A stretch of DNA of 33,695 bases from JBBAFB01 sp041655595 (GTDB taxonomy: Bacteria > Bacillota > DULZ01): contig JBBAFB010000005.1 in assembly GCA_041655595.1 (NCBI GenBank), positions 1 to 33,695 on the forward strand. The letters run 5' to 3'. The position numbers and the translations under genes are program-made. This document shows, piece after piece, positions 24,788-32,431 of this stretch (position 1 is its first letter; each line of letters opens with the position of its first letter). The notes under the pieces are model-generated. The model was not told where the DNA came from, did no database searches, and saw only the letters and a list, made by a program, of their open reading frames with translations.

Positions 24788-24873
24788 ATGATTAACTAGC
24801 TGATACTCCAATGTTGAAGATGGTTTGTTGAGGCAAACAAGGGTTGGGCAAATTTTTGAACAGCGGTAATTTT

Positions 24874-24969
24874 ATGGAACAGGAGGTGTTTCGTAAACTG
24901 CCGACTAATGAACCTATGGTCCAGGATGCACTATTTGCAACAATGTTCGGCAAAATGAGAATATTTTAA
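24874..24969 (+). CDS. Possible 31-residue small ORF in the bacterioferritin leader
   Basis: An ATG frame begins MEQEVFRKLP and ends FGKMRIF then TAA, 41 bases before the bacterioferritin start. The ribosome binding site before this ATG is weak. An AGGAGG lies inside the frame but serves no start. It may be a leader peptide or a non-coding part of the transcript. Confidence 0.25.
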   Translation: MEQEVFRKLPTNEPMVQDALFATMFGKMRIF

Positions 24970-25010
24970 CCAACCCATGTAAATAAAAGATATCGAAAGG
25001 GGTTTTTAGA

Positions 25011-25478
25011 ATGAAAGGTGATGCCAGGTTAATCGAAACTTTGAATTCTTTGTTAGCAGATGAGCTAGCTGCAATCAATCAGTACATTGTACATGCTGAA
25101 ATGTGCGAAGATTGGGGCTATGGAAAGCTCCATGAGAAGCTGGAGAAACGAGCTATTGATGAAATGAAACACGCTGAAAAGCTAATCGGTAGAATACTTT
25201 TTCTGGGAGGCACTCCCATCGTAACCAGCCTCAGCAATATCCACATTGGCGATGGAGTCCCTGAACAAGTTGAAAATGATCGCGTTGGTGAGCTTGGAGC
25301 CATTAAGGCCTATAATGCCGCCATCCAGTTAGCAGGAGAGTTAAACGATCATGCCACCAGAGACATCCTAGTACAGATTTTGAACGATGAAGACCGCCAC
25401 ATGGATGAAATCGAAGAATTACAGGATCAAATTGAGCAAATGACTCTGCCCATTTTCCTGACAACTCAAGTGGGCTAA
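25011..25478 (+). CDS. bfr: Bacterioferritin
   Basis: The 155-residue protein matches bacterioferritin in length and sites. The ferroxidase di-iron ligands are Glu18, Glu51, His54, Glu94, Glu127 and His130. The haem ligand Met52 (IDEMKHAEKLI) is present, separating it from ferritin and Dps. It should form the 24-subunit cytoplasmic shell that oxidises and stores iron and consumes peroxide or oxygen. GAAAGGGG precedes the ATG, and a terminator follows closely, so it is transcribed alone. The azoreductase and a second ferritin-like protein follow on the same strand. Confidence 0.96.
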   Translation: MKGDARLIETLNSLLADELAAINQYIVHAEMCEDWGYGKLHEKLEKRAIDEMKHAEKLIGRILFLGGTPIVTSLSNIHIGDGVPEQVENDRVGELGAIKAYNAAIQLAGELNDHATRDILVQILNDEDRHMDEIEELQDQIEQMTLPIFLTTQVG

Positions 25479-25505
25479 AAACGGATATAAGCAGGATTAG
25501 AATCG

Positions 25506-25539
25506 ACCACCGGGCAAAATACCAGCCCGGTGGTTTTTT
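25506..25539 (+). terminator. Intrinsic terminator after bacterioferritin
   Basis: A 10-bp stem (ACCACCGGGC with GCCCGGTGGT) and a 9-base loop are followed by a T run. Confidence 0.92.
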
Positions 25540-25933
25540 GAACTATTCCTTAAGAGCAAATCCTCTTACCTTTTATTTGCGATACTACCCTAGGGAAAAT
25601 TGTTCATAAGCTCCTCAGCAAGGGGACGCCGGTTGGCACATACCACTTCACTCATTTTAACATGCGAGAACATCCTTAAGGATATTAAAAAAGCTGAACA
25701 TTATCAGGCTGCACGGATGAATATCGTTTTTCCTAAAGAAAAAATTTTGGTCCTTCTAAACATCATGGGAAATGCTTACTAAAACCTTGGTAAAAGGGCT
25801 TTTTTGATAAATTGCTACCCTGCGCACATTTTTGAATTAAAATCCTAACTCTGGTTAGGCTAAGAAAATAGCAGTCAAACTAGTAGGTTTACGCACAGAT
25901 ATTTTGAATACATTTTGTAAAGGAGAGTAATTA
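25540..25933. other. 394-base intergenic region before the azoreductase
   Basis: A 60-codon open frame at 25600-25782 has no ribosome binding site and no recognisable protein character. The perfect hairpin CCTAAC-TCTG-GTTAGG at 25844-25859 lies about 75 bases before the azoreductase start and could be an operator. No clear promoter was identified. Confidence 0.4.
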
Positions 25934-26560
25934 ATGAGTCAACTGCTATATATAAAGGCCAACCCAAAACCGGCTAATCAATCAAGGACTTTTGCCATTG
26001 CCGACAGTTTTATTGCCAGATACAAAGAGCTTAACCCCGATGATAAAATCACTACCCTGGATCTGTATCAAGAAGGTATAGGCTTTTTGACTAATGATGA
26101 TCTCCGAGCTACTGTTGAAGCAAATGATAATCGGGAACACCCTGTTTTAAAATATGCTCATCAATTTGCAGCGGCAGACAGCTATGTAATCGCGGCCCCT
26201 ATGTGGAACTTAAGTTTCCCCGCTATTTTAAGGGCCTATTTAGATTATATTTGCGTGGTTAACATAACTTTCAAATATACGGAAACAGGGCCGGTGGGTA
26301 TGTGTATAGGCAAAAAAGCCTTGCATATTATCACCAGAGGCGGCGAATATTCCAAACCTCCTTTATCAGCTTTTGAAATGGGAGATCGGTATCTAAAAGC
26401 CCTGTTTGGTTTTCTTGGAATAACCGATTTTAAAACTATTGTCGCCGAAAACTTAGATGTAGTTGGGCAAGATGTGGAAGGAATCCTGCGACAAGCTATT
26501 ACAGAAGCCCAGGAACTTGTACCTGCCTTTGGCAAACAGCCCCAATATAGCCTGGTTTAA
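25934..26560 (+). CDS. azoR: FMN-dependent NADH-azoreductase / NAD(P)H quinone reductase
   Basis: The 208-residue flavodoxin-fold protein begins LLYIKANPKP with a nucleotide-binding loop through SRTFAIADSF. It has APMWNLSFPAILRAYLDYI, the strongly conserved AzoR/NQO segment that contacts FMN and the dimer, then a TRGGEYS loop. The length is the family norm. Such cytoplasmic enzymes reduce quinones and azo or nitro compounds by two-electron transfer and protect against thiol and quinone stress. The ATG follows AAGGAGAG. It is next to two iron-storage-type genes, which suggests an oxidative-stress neighbourhood. Confidence 0.93.
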   Translation: MSQLLYIKANPKPANQSRTFAIADSFIARYKELNPDDKITTLDLYQEGIGFLTNDDLRATVEANDNREHPVLKYAHQFAAADSYVIAAPMWNLSFPAILRAYLDYICVVNITFKYTETGPVGMCIGKKALHIITRGGEYSKPPLSAFEMGDRYLKALFGFLGITDFKTIVAENLDVVGQDVEGILRQAITEAQELVPAFGKQPQYSLV

Positions 26561-26659
26561 TTATGCAACCTCATTCACCTCGGCTTTTCAATACCTTCCC
26601 GGTATTTACTCAATAATTGCTTATACTAAGAAAAGGTTATTTCGAGGGGGGATGGTTTG

Positions 26660-27145
26660 ATGGTTAGGGATACTACCCTTGACATTTTGAATAAGTTTCT
26701 GTTACTAGAAGAAGGGCAAGTGGTATTTTATTCGACCTTGGCCGCCAAAGCCCCTAATGAAGAATTGAGTCGAGGTTTAAAAAGGCTGGCAGCAATAGAA
26801 ACCAATCATGTTGAGCATCTAAAAGAAAAAATAGCCTTACTTTCTTACTCTGACAGCCCTTTTAGCGCCCTTAAAAACACCGCCTTCGAAGCAGGGCTGG
26901 AGGTTTTTGGCGGTACAGTTAATATTGCTGAAGGGATTGTCGGTCTGAAAAACCTAATTAATGCCGGGGCCCTTGCAGAGAGCAAGGCCATAGCTGACTA
27001 CCGCCAAGCACTGACTAAAATTCAGGCTCCTGAATTAAAAGACATGCTATGGGAACACCTCATTGATGAAGAACTCCACCTCCTCTGGCTAAAAAAACAA
27101 GCAGAAAACCTGGGACAGGGGGACAGGAGTTTTGTCCCATTTTGA
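26660..27145 (+). CDS. Ferritin-like di-iron protein (rubrerythrin/Coq7-like four-helix bundle)
   Basis: The start is ATG at 26660, with GGGGGG 8 bases upstream (161 residues); a TTG one codon earlier is less likely. Helical segments carry di-iron-type ligands: Glu17/Glu18 in LLLEEGQ, IETNHVEH (Glu47, His50), ALAESKA (Glu107) and HLIDEELH (Glu137, His140). This matches the E...ExxH...E...ExxH pattern. The middle helix (AGLEVFGGTVNIAEGIVG) is hydrophobic, as in Coq7-type proteins. It has no rubredoxin domain. The last 10 or so residues are encoded by a palindromic repeat, so the original C-terminus has been replaced or extended. Confidence 0.8.
   Translation: MVRDTTLDILNKFLLLEEGQVVFYSTLAAKAPNEELSRGLKRLAAIETNHVEHLKEKIALLSYSDSPFSALKNTAFEAGLEVFGGTVNIAEGIVGLKNLINAGALAESKAIADYRQALTKIQAPELKDMLWEHLIDEELHLLWLKKQAENLGQGDRSFVPF
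27111..27139 (-). repeat. Dispersed palindromic repeat, copy 4
   Basis: Arms TGGGACA and TGTCCCA surround the family core, in the same orientation as copy 1. It overlaps the 3' end of the ferritin-like gene and supplies its last codons before the stop. Confidence 0.88.
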
Positions 27146-27171
27146 AAGGGGACAGGAGTTTTGTCCCCTTT
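27145..27171 (-). repeat. Dispersed palindromic repeat, copy 5 (tandem with copy 4)
   Basis: Arms AAAGGGGACA and TGTCCCCTTT enclose 7 bases, with the same GGGGACAGGAGTTTTGTCCC core as copy 4 a few bases earlier. The T run on the plus strand is short, so it could double as a weak terminator. Confidence 0.82.
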
Positions 27172-27356
27172 TGGCCAACAAATCCAGTCCGTTTTACCCC
27201 CATAATAAAATATATCTCCACCGGGGTTTGTTTCCTGCTGAACCTATTAGTCAAAATATTTACCAAACTGGAGGCTTTTGATATGATATAGCTGCTATAA
27301 TGTATTACCCAATCAATACTCGTTGATTTTCAAATCAGCAGCTATGGAGGTCACCC

Positions 27357-28076
27357 ATGAAGGACGCCACAAATAGGTTTATTCAGGAGCTAAAGGCATA
27401 CGAATCAGCGGAACAGGTTTTTAACCCTTGGCGGGATTATGATGAAAGTTTTGATATCGGCCCGGAAGCCCCCTTAATCAGAGCTAATCAAATGGAGCAA
27501 TTCCTAATCCCTAGGATACCGACAGCCAAATATCTTTTGGTGGCAGAGGCCATTAGTTATCAGGGAGGCAAATTTACGGGGGTGGCGCTATCATCGGAGC
27601 GTATACTCCTTGGCAACCACAAAACTATCCGGCCGGCATTTCTATTGCAAAAAACCCCGGGCAGAAGAACCAGTAACCCCAGTAACCCAAGCTTAAAAAC
27701 CATCCAAAGGCAACTTGGCTTTACTGAGCCCACGGCTACCATAGTCTGGGGGGCAATTAAGGAAAACCAGATTACCCCCAACAAAATAATCACCTGGAAT
27801 ATCTTTCCCTTTCACCCTTTTAACGCTGATAAAGGACCACTAAGCAATAGGACCCCTACCGGTTCGGAATTAGAAGTGGGTAGACATTTCACGGAGATGT
27901 TGCTAAAAATTATCCCTCAGGTTTCGATTATCTCCGTAGGCGTACATTCAACAAGAACCTTAAGTCGGCTAGGAATCGAAAGCCTCCATGTACCTCACCC
28001 GGCCAATGGAGGTGCCACTAGATTTAGAGCCGCAATGAACAAGATTTTTGCTACCGAGGAAAACAATTCTCAATAG
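27357..28076 (+). CDS. Uracil-DNA glycosylase superfamily protein
   Basis: The 239-residue protein has the order of UDG-superfamily blocks. They are NPWRDYDESFD near residue 22, a motif-A region AEAISYQGGKFTGVALSSERIL, a central WNIFPFHPF, and the closing motif VPHPANGGATRF (HP-x-x-GG). In the family members I recall, the first motif reads GEAPGYQG...G; here it is AEAISYQG, so the water-activating/phosphate loop is changed. The role is probably base-excision DNA repair or a derived nucleic-acid-binding activity. The ATG follows GGAGG. It appears to be a single gene. Confidence 0.8.
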   Translation: MKDATNRFIQELKAYESAEQVFNPWRDYDESFDIGPEAPLIRANQMEQFLIPRIPTAKYLLVAEAISYQGGKFTGVALSSERILLGNHKTIRPAFLLQKTPGRRTSNPSNPSLKTIQRQLGFTEPTATIVWGAIKENQITPNKIITWNIFPFHPFNADKGPLSNRTPTGSELEVGRHFTEMLLKIIPQVSIISVGVHSTRTLSRLGIESLHVPHPANGGATRFRAAMNKIFATEENNSQ

Positions 28077-28252
28077 CCTTCAAATATTTTGACAACTGGC
28101 CTTTTTGTTATTTTTAGTGGTCTTATCAAAGTGGCTAACATATCTGACGGCCCGGAATATACTGAAAGAGATAAAGCACTGTGTTATTTCCTCCAGGTTT
28201 AAAGCAACTGAGAAATAAACAGTGAAGAATTATTCCGGGAGGTAATTAGATC

Positions 28253-28834
28253 ATGATTGTCTCTAGGCCCTCATCCCTTACCTCAAGCGACCTACATCAA
28301 GACTTGAAAACATGGTCCCCCACAAAAAAGTTAGTTTCCACTGCCATGTTGGCCATCATCGCCGCAATTTTGCAATCAGCCGGAGGCTGGATTCCCGGCG
28401 CAGGATTTTTAATTAGTCCCTTTGCAACAATACCGATCTTATTTGCAGCCATAATATCTTTGAAAAACGGCTTTTTTGCCTACTTATCGGCAATATTTCT
28501 ATTGGTTTTGTTTGAGCCCGGCGAATTATTTATCTTTCCCTTTACAACCGGGTTACTCGGTTTGAGTATCGGTTGGAGGCTATCCGTATCCGACAAACCC
28601 CTGGCAATTACCCTAATAAGCGGAATAATATTATTTATCGGTATTTGCATACCGCTATATGGGCTGGGTTTTCCCGTCCTAGGGCCTGCAATTCTACCCA
28701 CGCCACAGCTCAAAACAGTAATAACCATCTTCGGTTTTTCTTTATTGTACAGTTGGCTCTGGCTGGTTCTTTCCCGCTATCTTCTTCGAAGATTAGGCCA
28801 AATTTTATTGCCAACAAATGAGAAGGTTAGTTAA
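28253..28834 (+). CDS. Integral membrane protein, ECF transporter S-component-like
   Basis: The 193-residue protein has a soluble 25-residue start and then about six membrane segments (near 27-45, 50-68, 72-95, 115-137, 140-155 and 158-180). It resembles the small substrate-binding S components of ECF vitamin transporters in size and topology (AMLAIIAAILQSAGGWIPG at the first helix). No family-specific motif allows a substrate to be named, and no energising module lies in the window. GGGAGGT precedes the ATG, and a hairpin follows the stop. Confidence 0.55.
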   Translation: MIVSRPSSLTSSDLHQDLKTWSPTKKLVSTAMLAIIAAILQSAGGWIPGAGFLISPFATIPILFAAIISLKNGFFAYLSAIFLLVLFEPGELFIFPFTTGLLGLSIGWRLSVSDKPLAITLISGIILFIGICIPLYGLGFPVLGPAILPTPQLKTVITIFGFSLLYSWLWLVLSRYLLRRLGQILLPTNEKVS

Positions 28835-28837
28835 AAC

Positions 28838-28880
28838 AAAAACGGCTCAGGAAAAATAATTCATTCCGCCAGCCGTTTTT
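28838..28880. terminator. Probable bidirectional terminator
   Basis: AAAAACGGCT pairs with AGCCGTTTTT across a loop that contains a short secondary pairing. It stands between the convergent membrane-protein gene (+) and the beta-propeller gene (-), with T or A runs on both sides. Confidence 0.75.
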
Positions 28881-28935
28881 CTTTGCCAATCCAAATACAA
28901 GGAATCGATTTATGCGAAACCACAACTACCCAAAT

Positions 28936-30252
28936 CTATTTCCTTCTCGCTATCCTCCAGATTACCCCGGTTTGCTTTGTTGCTCCTTCTGCGGTATAAA
29001 TACCGAAGTCTGAAATATAAAGGGCACCGTCAGGACCAAACACCGCATCGATGGGTCTTTCAAACCCGCCCCCATTTGTTCTTGAGGCGGGCAGGCCGGA
29101 ACGATTTATAGCAAAGGTGCTAACCTCACCGTTATTCATGTTAATTCGAGAAACCCGGTGACCGACACCATATAGAGGCAAACCTCCGGTATTGGTTGGT
29201 ACAATCGCCCCGAATTCCGAAATATAAGCATCACCAACGGGTCCAAACGATGGATCATAGTTAAAATCAAAGCCCATGGTTGCAGAGTGGGGTTGAAAAA
29301 CTGCAAAGGGTTTTGGCGGCTGAACAGGATGTCTTGCCCATAAAAAGGTTGGCTGCGGTTCCCCTAAGGGCCTAAACTGGGGTAGTGTAACAGGTAATCC
29401 CCCCGTAAAATCGGGCCAACCGTACCAGGTACCGGGCCGTATCAGTTGAAATTCATCCGGTGATTCGGCAACCGGCCTGCTGCCCCGAATATCCATACCG
29501 TGGTTGGCAGCAAATAAACGATTAAAGCGGTCAAACTTAATTCTAAAGGGATTTCTAAGACCCCAGGCAACTAACTCAAGGTTGGAACCATCGGGATTAG
29601 CCCTCATAATACTGCCATTTGTTCTGAGGATTCCTTTGACTAATTCATTGGGGCGTGTAGCAACGCCAAAGGGCTGATATGCACCTGTTACCGCCTGTCT
29701 ATTTGGAAAATCCTCTAAAAAAGTTGAACTTCTAAAATTCCTGCCTGCCAAAGGAATCGTGGCACCCGGATAATCGTGAAAAAACGGATGCTCCGGAATC
29801 CAGGAGTTATCCTTCCCTGGAACTGCTGTGTTGGTTGCCGTTCCTTGGCCAAAATACATTTTGCCATCGGGTCCAAAAACCACCCTGTTATTATGATGAT
29901 CTCCATTACTGGGCAAACCTTCAAGGATGTCTTTTTTTGTGCCGTCCGGCTGCACGATGGTTACAAAACGGCGATGAGAAACATAAATATTTCCCTGATA
30001 AATGTTAATTCCTGTCAGTGGGGGATTAAAGCCATCGGCAATGACGGTAAAGCCGCGATTAGTTCTCCTCAAAACCTTACCGTTCCCGTCCGCAACACCC
30101 GCATCCGCAACTAACATCTCCCCATTTTCGGTAAAAACTATATTAATGGGGGTTGTCAATCCTTGGGAAAACACTTCTATGGTATAATCCGACGGGAGAG
30201 AAATATCCTGGGGATTTAGCCTCCTTCTCTTAGCCTCTACTTGTTGATCCAT
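28936..30252 (-). CDS. Sorbosone/glucose-dehydrogenase-like beta-propeller protein
   Basis: The 438-residue protein has repeated propeller-blade motifs (VFTENGEMLVADAG, VVFGPDGKMYFGQG, VFGPDGALYISDFG) and the SNGDHHNNR segment. It also has a WGLRNPFRIKFDRFNRLFAANHG block typical of soluble quinoprotein sugar (sorbosone/glucose) dehydrogenases of the GSDH/YliI type. Those enzymes are normally exported, but this one starts MDQQVEAKRRRLNPQD, with no signal peptide and no alternative upstream start. It may be cytoplasmic, released by another route, or part of a spore or cell-surface layer. GGAGC precedes the ATG. PQQ dependence cannot be assumed. Confidence 0.83.
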   Translation of the reverse strand: MDQQVEAKRRRLNPQDISLPSDYTIEVFSQGLTTPINIVFTENGEMLVADAGVADGNGKVLRRTNRGFTVIADGFNPPLTGINIYQGNIYVSHRRFVTIVQPDGTKKDILEGLPSNGDHHNNRVVFGPDGKMYFGQGTATNTAVPGKDNSWIPEHPFFHDYPGATIPLAGRNFRSSTFLEDFPNRQAVTGAYQPFGVATRPNELVKGILRTNGSIMRANPDGSNLELVAWGLRNPFRIKFDRFNRLFAANHGMDIRGSRPVAESPDEFQLIRPGTWYGWPDFTGGLPVTLPQFRPLGEPQPTFLWARHPVQPPKPFAVFQPHSATMGFDFNYDPSFGPVGDAYISEFGAIVPTNTGGLPLYGVGHRVSRINMNNGEVSTFAINRSGLPASRTNGGGFERPIDAVFGPDGALYISDFGIYTAEGATKQTGVIWRIARRK

Positions 30253-30400
30253 TTACTTAATGCTCCTTTCATAGGTCTTATACTATCCTATTCCATTTAA
30301 TGCCATTTGCTAAAATTTTTTACCAAGGCACAACATGGATTATTTCTTTTATTTAGGCTAAAATAGCTGCGACTAGACTTTTATTTGGGAGGATAACGAA

Positions 30401-32431
30401 ATGACAAAGGTAGCTGATAAGGTCACTAACCGTTTAATCAATGAAAAATCCCCTTACTTATTGCAGCATGCCTACAACCCGGTGAATTGGTATCCATGGG
30501 GCGATGAAGCCTTTGAAAAAGCCCGGTCAGAGAATAAACCTGTTTTCCTGTCAATAGGCTACTCCACCTGCCATTGGTGCCATGTATTTGAAAGGGAATC
30601 CTTTGAAGATAATGAAGTGGCTGAGATTCTAAATAAACATTTTGTCTCTATCAAGGTTGACCGGGAGGAAAGGCCGGATATTGATACTATCTACATGCAG
30701 GTTTGCCAAGCTATGACCGGACATGGCGGCTGGCCCCTGTCCATTTTTATGACAGGAGATAAGAAGCCCTTCTATGCCGGCACCTATTTTCCCAAAAGAG
30801 GCCGGGGCGGAATGCCCGGTTTTATTGAGCTGCTCCACGGCATTGCCCAAACCTGGTCCACCGAACCGGAGGAAATCAACAGTATCAGCAAACAGGTTGT
30901 TCAAGCCATTGAACAAGGTAACGACTATCAAGCCGGTGATATCCCCGGGCGGGAAACCTTGGACAAGGCATATCAAAGCTTGCTTCATTCCTTTGATGAA
31001 AAACACGGGGGCTTCGGTACGGCTCCAAAATTCCCTACACCTCACAACCTGCTATTTCTACTACGTTACTGGCATTTAACTAAGGAAGCCAAAGCCCTTG
31101 AGATGGTGGAAAAAACTTTGCATTCCATGTACCAGGGCGGAATTTACGATCATATCGGGTTTGGTTTTTGCCGCTATTCTACAGATCAAAAATGGCTCGC
31201 ACCCCATTTTGAAAAAATGCTTTACGACAACGCCCTTTTGGCCTGGGTTTACGGCGAAACCTATCAAGCAACCCAAAATCCCTTCTACGCCAAGGTAGTT
31301 AAAGAAATATACAGTTATATTTTTAGGGATATGACTTCCCCTGAAGGGGGCTTTTATTCCGCAGAGGATGCGGATTCCGAAGGTGAGGAAGGTAAATTCT
31401 ACACCTGGATGCCTTGGGAAGTTGAGGAGGTGCTAGGTCCTAAAACCGGACAAGAGTTTTGTCGGACCTATGACATCACTGAACAAGGTAATTTTGAAGG
31501 TGTTAATATCCCCAACCTAATAGATACGGATATTACCAACCTTTTTGAGCAGGAAAAGCAATTGTTGTTTGACGCTAGGGAAAAAAGAATTCACCCTTTT
31601 AAGGATGATAAGATACTTACTTCCTGGAATGGACTGCTCATAGCTAGTCTGGCCATAAACGGACGCATCCTGGGGGATACCGGCTACATAGGCATAGCTG
31701 AACAGGGAATGGGTTTTATTCTGAAAAATTTACGCCGGGTTGATGGTCGCTTAATGGCTCGTTACCGCCAGGGAGAGATAAAGGAATTAGGCATTGTAGA
31801 CGATTATGCCTTTTTAATTTTTGGGTTAATAGAATTATTTTTAGCTACGGCCAAGGCCTCCTATTTGAAGATAGCTCAAGAACTTAATAACGAATTGCTT
31901 CGGCTTTTTTGGGATCAGACAGACAAGGGCCTATTTCATTATGGAAATGATGGTGAAATGCTCTTTGCTCGCCCCAAGGAACTTTACGACGGTGCTACCC
32001 CGTCGGGGAACTCAGTAGCTGCCTATAATTTTCTAAGGCTTGCTCATTTGACGGAGGATCCGGCTTTAACGGAAATAGCCCAGCAACAGCTACAAATCTT
32101 TGGCCAGACCGTGGCGGAAGCACCCTCTTACTATAGCTTTTTCCTGTTCTCAGTTCTGATGAACATAATCCCTCCTTCCCAATTGCAAATTATCACCCCC
32201 CAAGAAAGTGGTTTTGAACAAGAACTACAAGCTACTTTTCAAGAATTTTACCACCCGGAAATGCTGACCTTAATTTTGACCGAATTAGAAAGGGCACAGC
32301 TAACAAGTTTAATTCCCTCCTTAGCAGATAAAAAGGTTATTGACAACCGACCAACAGCCTACCTTTGCCATAATTTCACCTGCTTACCGCCCATTACAGA
32401 TTCGGAGGAGTTAAAAGTGGCCTTGAAATAA
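30401..32431 (+). CDS. Thioredoxin-domain protein, YyaL/SSP411 (DUF255) family
   Basis: The 676-residue protein has the DUF255 thioredoxin-like N-terminus: LINEKSPYLLQHAYNPVNWYPW and the redox site STCHWCHVF (Cys57, Cys60). An (alpha/alpha)6 glycosidase-like barrel follows, with GGFGTAPKFP, GGIYDHIGFGFCRYSTD, HFEKMLYDNA, YSAEDADSEGEEGKFYTW and DDKILTSWNGL. All expected blocks are present and the length is normal. The exact biochemical role of this widespread family is unsettled. GGGAGG precedes the ATG. Its 3' end overlaps the convergent YkvI-type frame by 21 bases, an overlap produced by the repeat located there. Confidence 0.93.
   Translation: MTKVADKVTNRLINEKSPYLLQHAYNPVNWYPWGDEAFEKARSENKPVFLSIGYSTCHWCHVFERESFEDNEVAEILNKHFVSIKVDREERPDIDTIYMQVCQAMTGHGGWPLSIFMTGDKKPFYAGTYFPKRGRGGMPGFIELLHGIAQTWSTEPEEINSISKQVVQAIEQGNDYQAGDIPGRETLDKAYQSLLHSFDEKHGGFGTAPKFPTPHNLLFLLRYWHLTKEAKALEMVEKTLHSMYQGGIYDHIGFGFCRYSTDQKWLAPHFEKMLYDNALLAWVYGETYQATQNPFYAKVVKEIYSYIFRDMTSPEGGFYSAEDADSEGEEGKFYTWMPWEVEEVLGPKTGQEFCRTYDITEQGNFEGVNIPNLIDTDITNLFEQEKQLLFDAREKRIHPFKDDKILTSWNGLLIASLAINGRILGDTGYIGIAEQGMGFILKNLRRVDGRLMARYRQGEIKELGIVDDYAFLIFGLIELFLATAKASYLKIAQELNNELLRLFWDQTDKGLFHYGNDGEMLFARPKELYDGATPSGNSVAAYNFLRLAHLTEDPALTEIAQQQLQIFGQTVAEAPSYYSFFLFSVLMNIIPPSQLQIITPQESGFEQELQATFQEFYHPEMLTLILTELERAQLTSLIPSLADKKVIDNRPTAYLCHNFTCLPPITDSEELKVALK

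Noticed and set aside
25600..25782. 60-codon open frame before the azoreductase gene
   Set aside because: It has no ribosome binding site, a TTG start and no protein-like pattern or recognised family.
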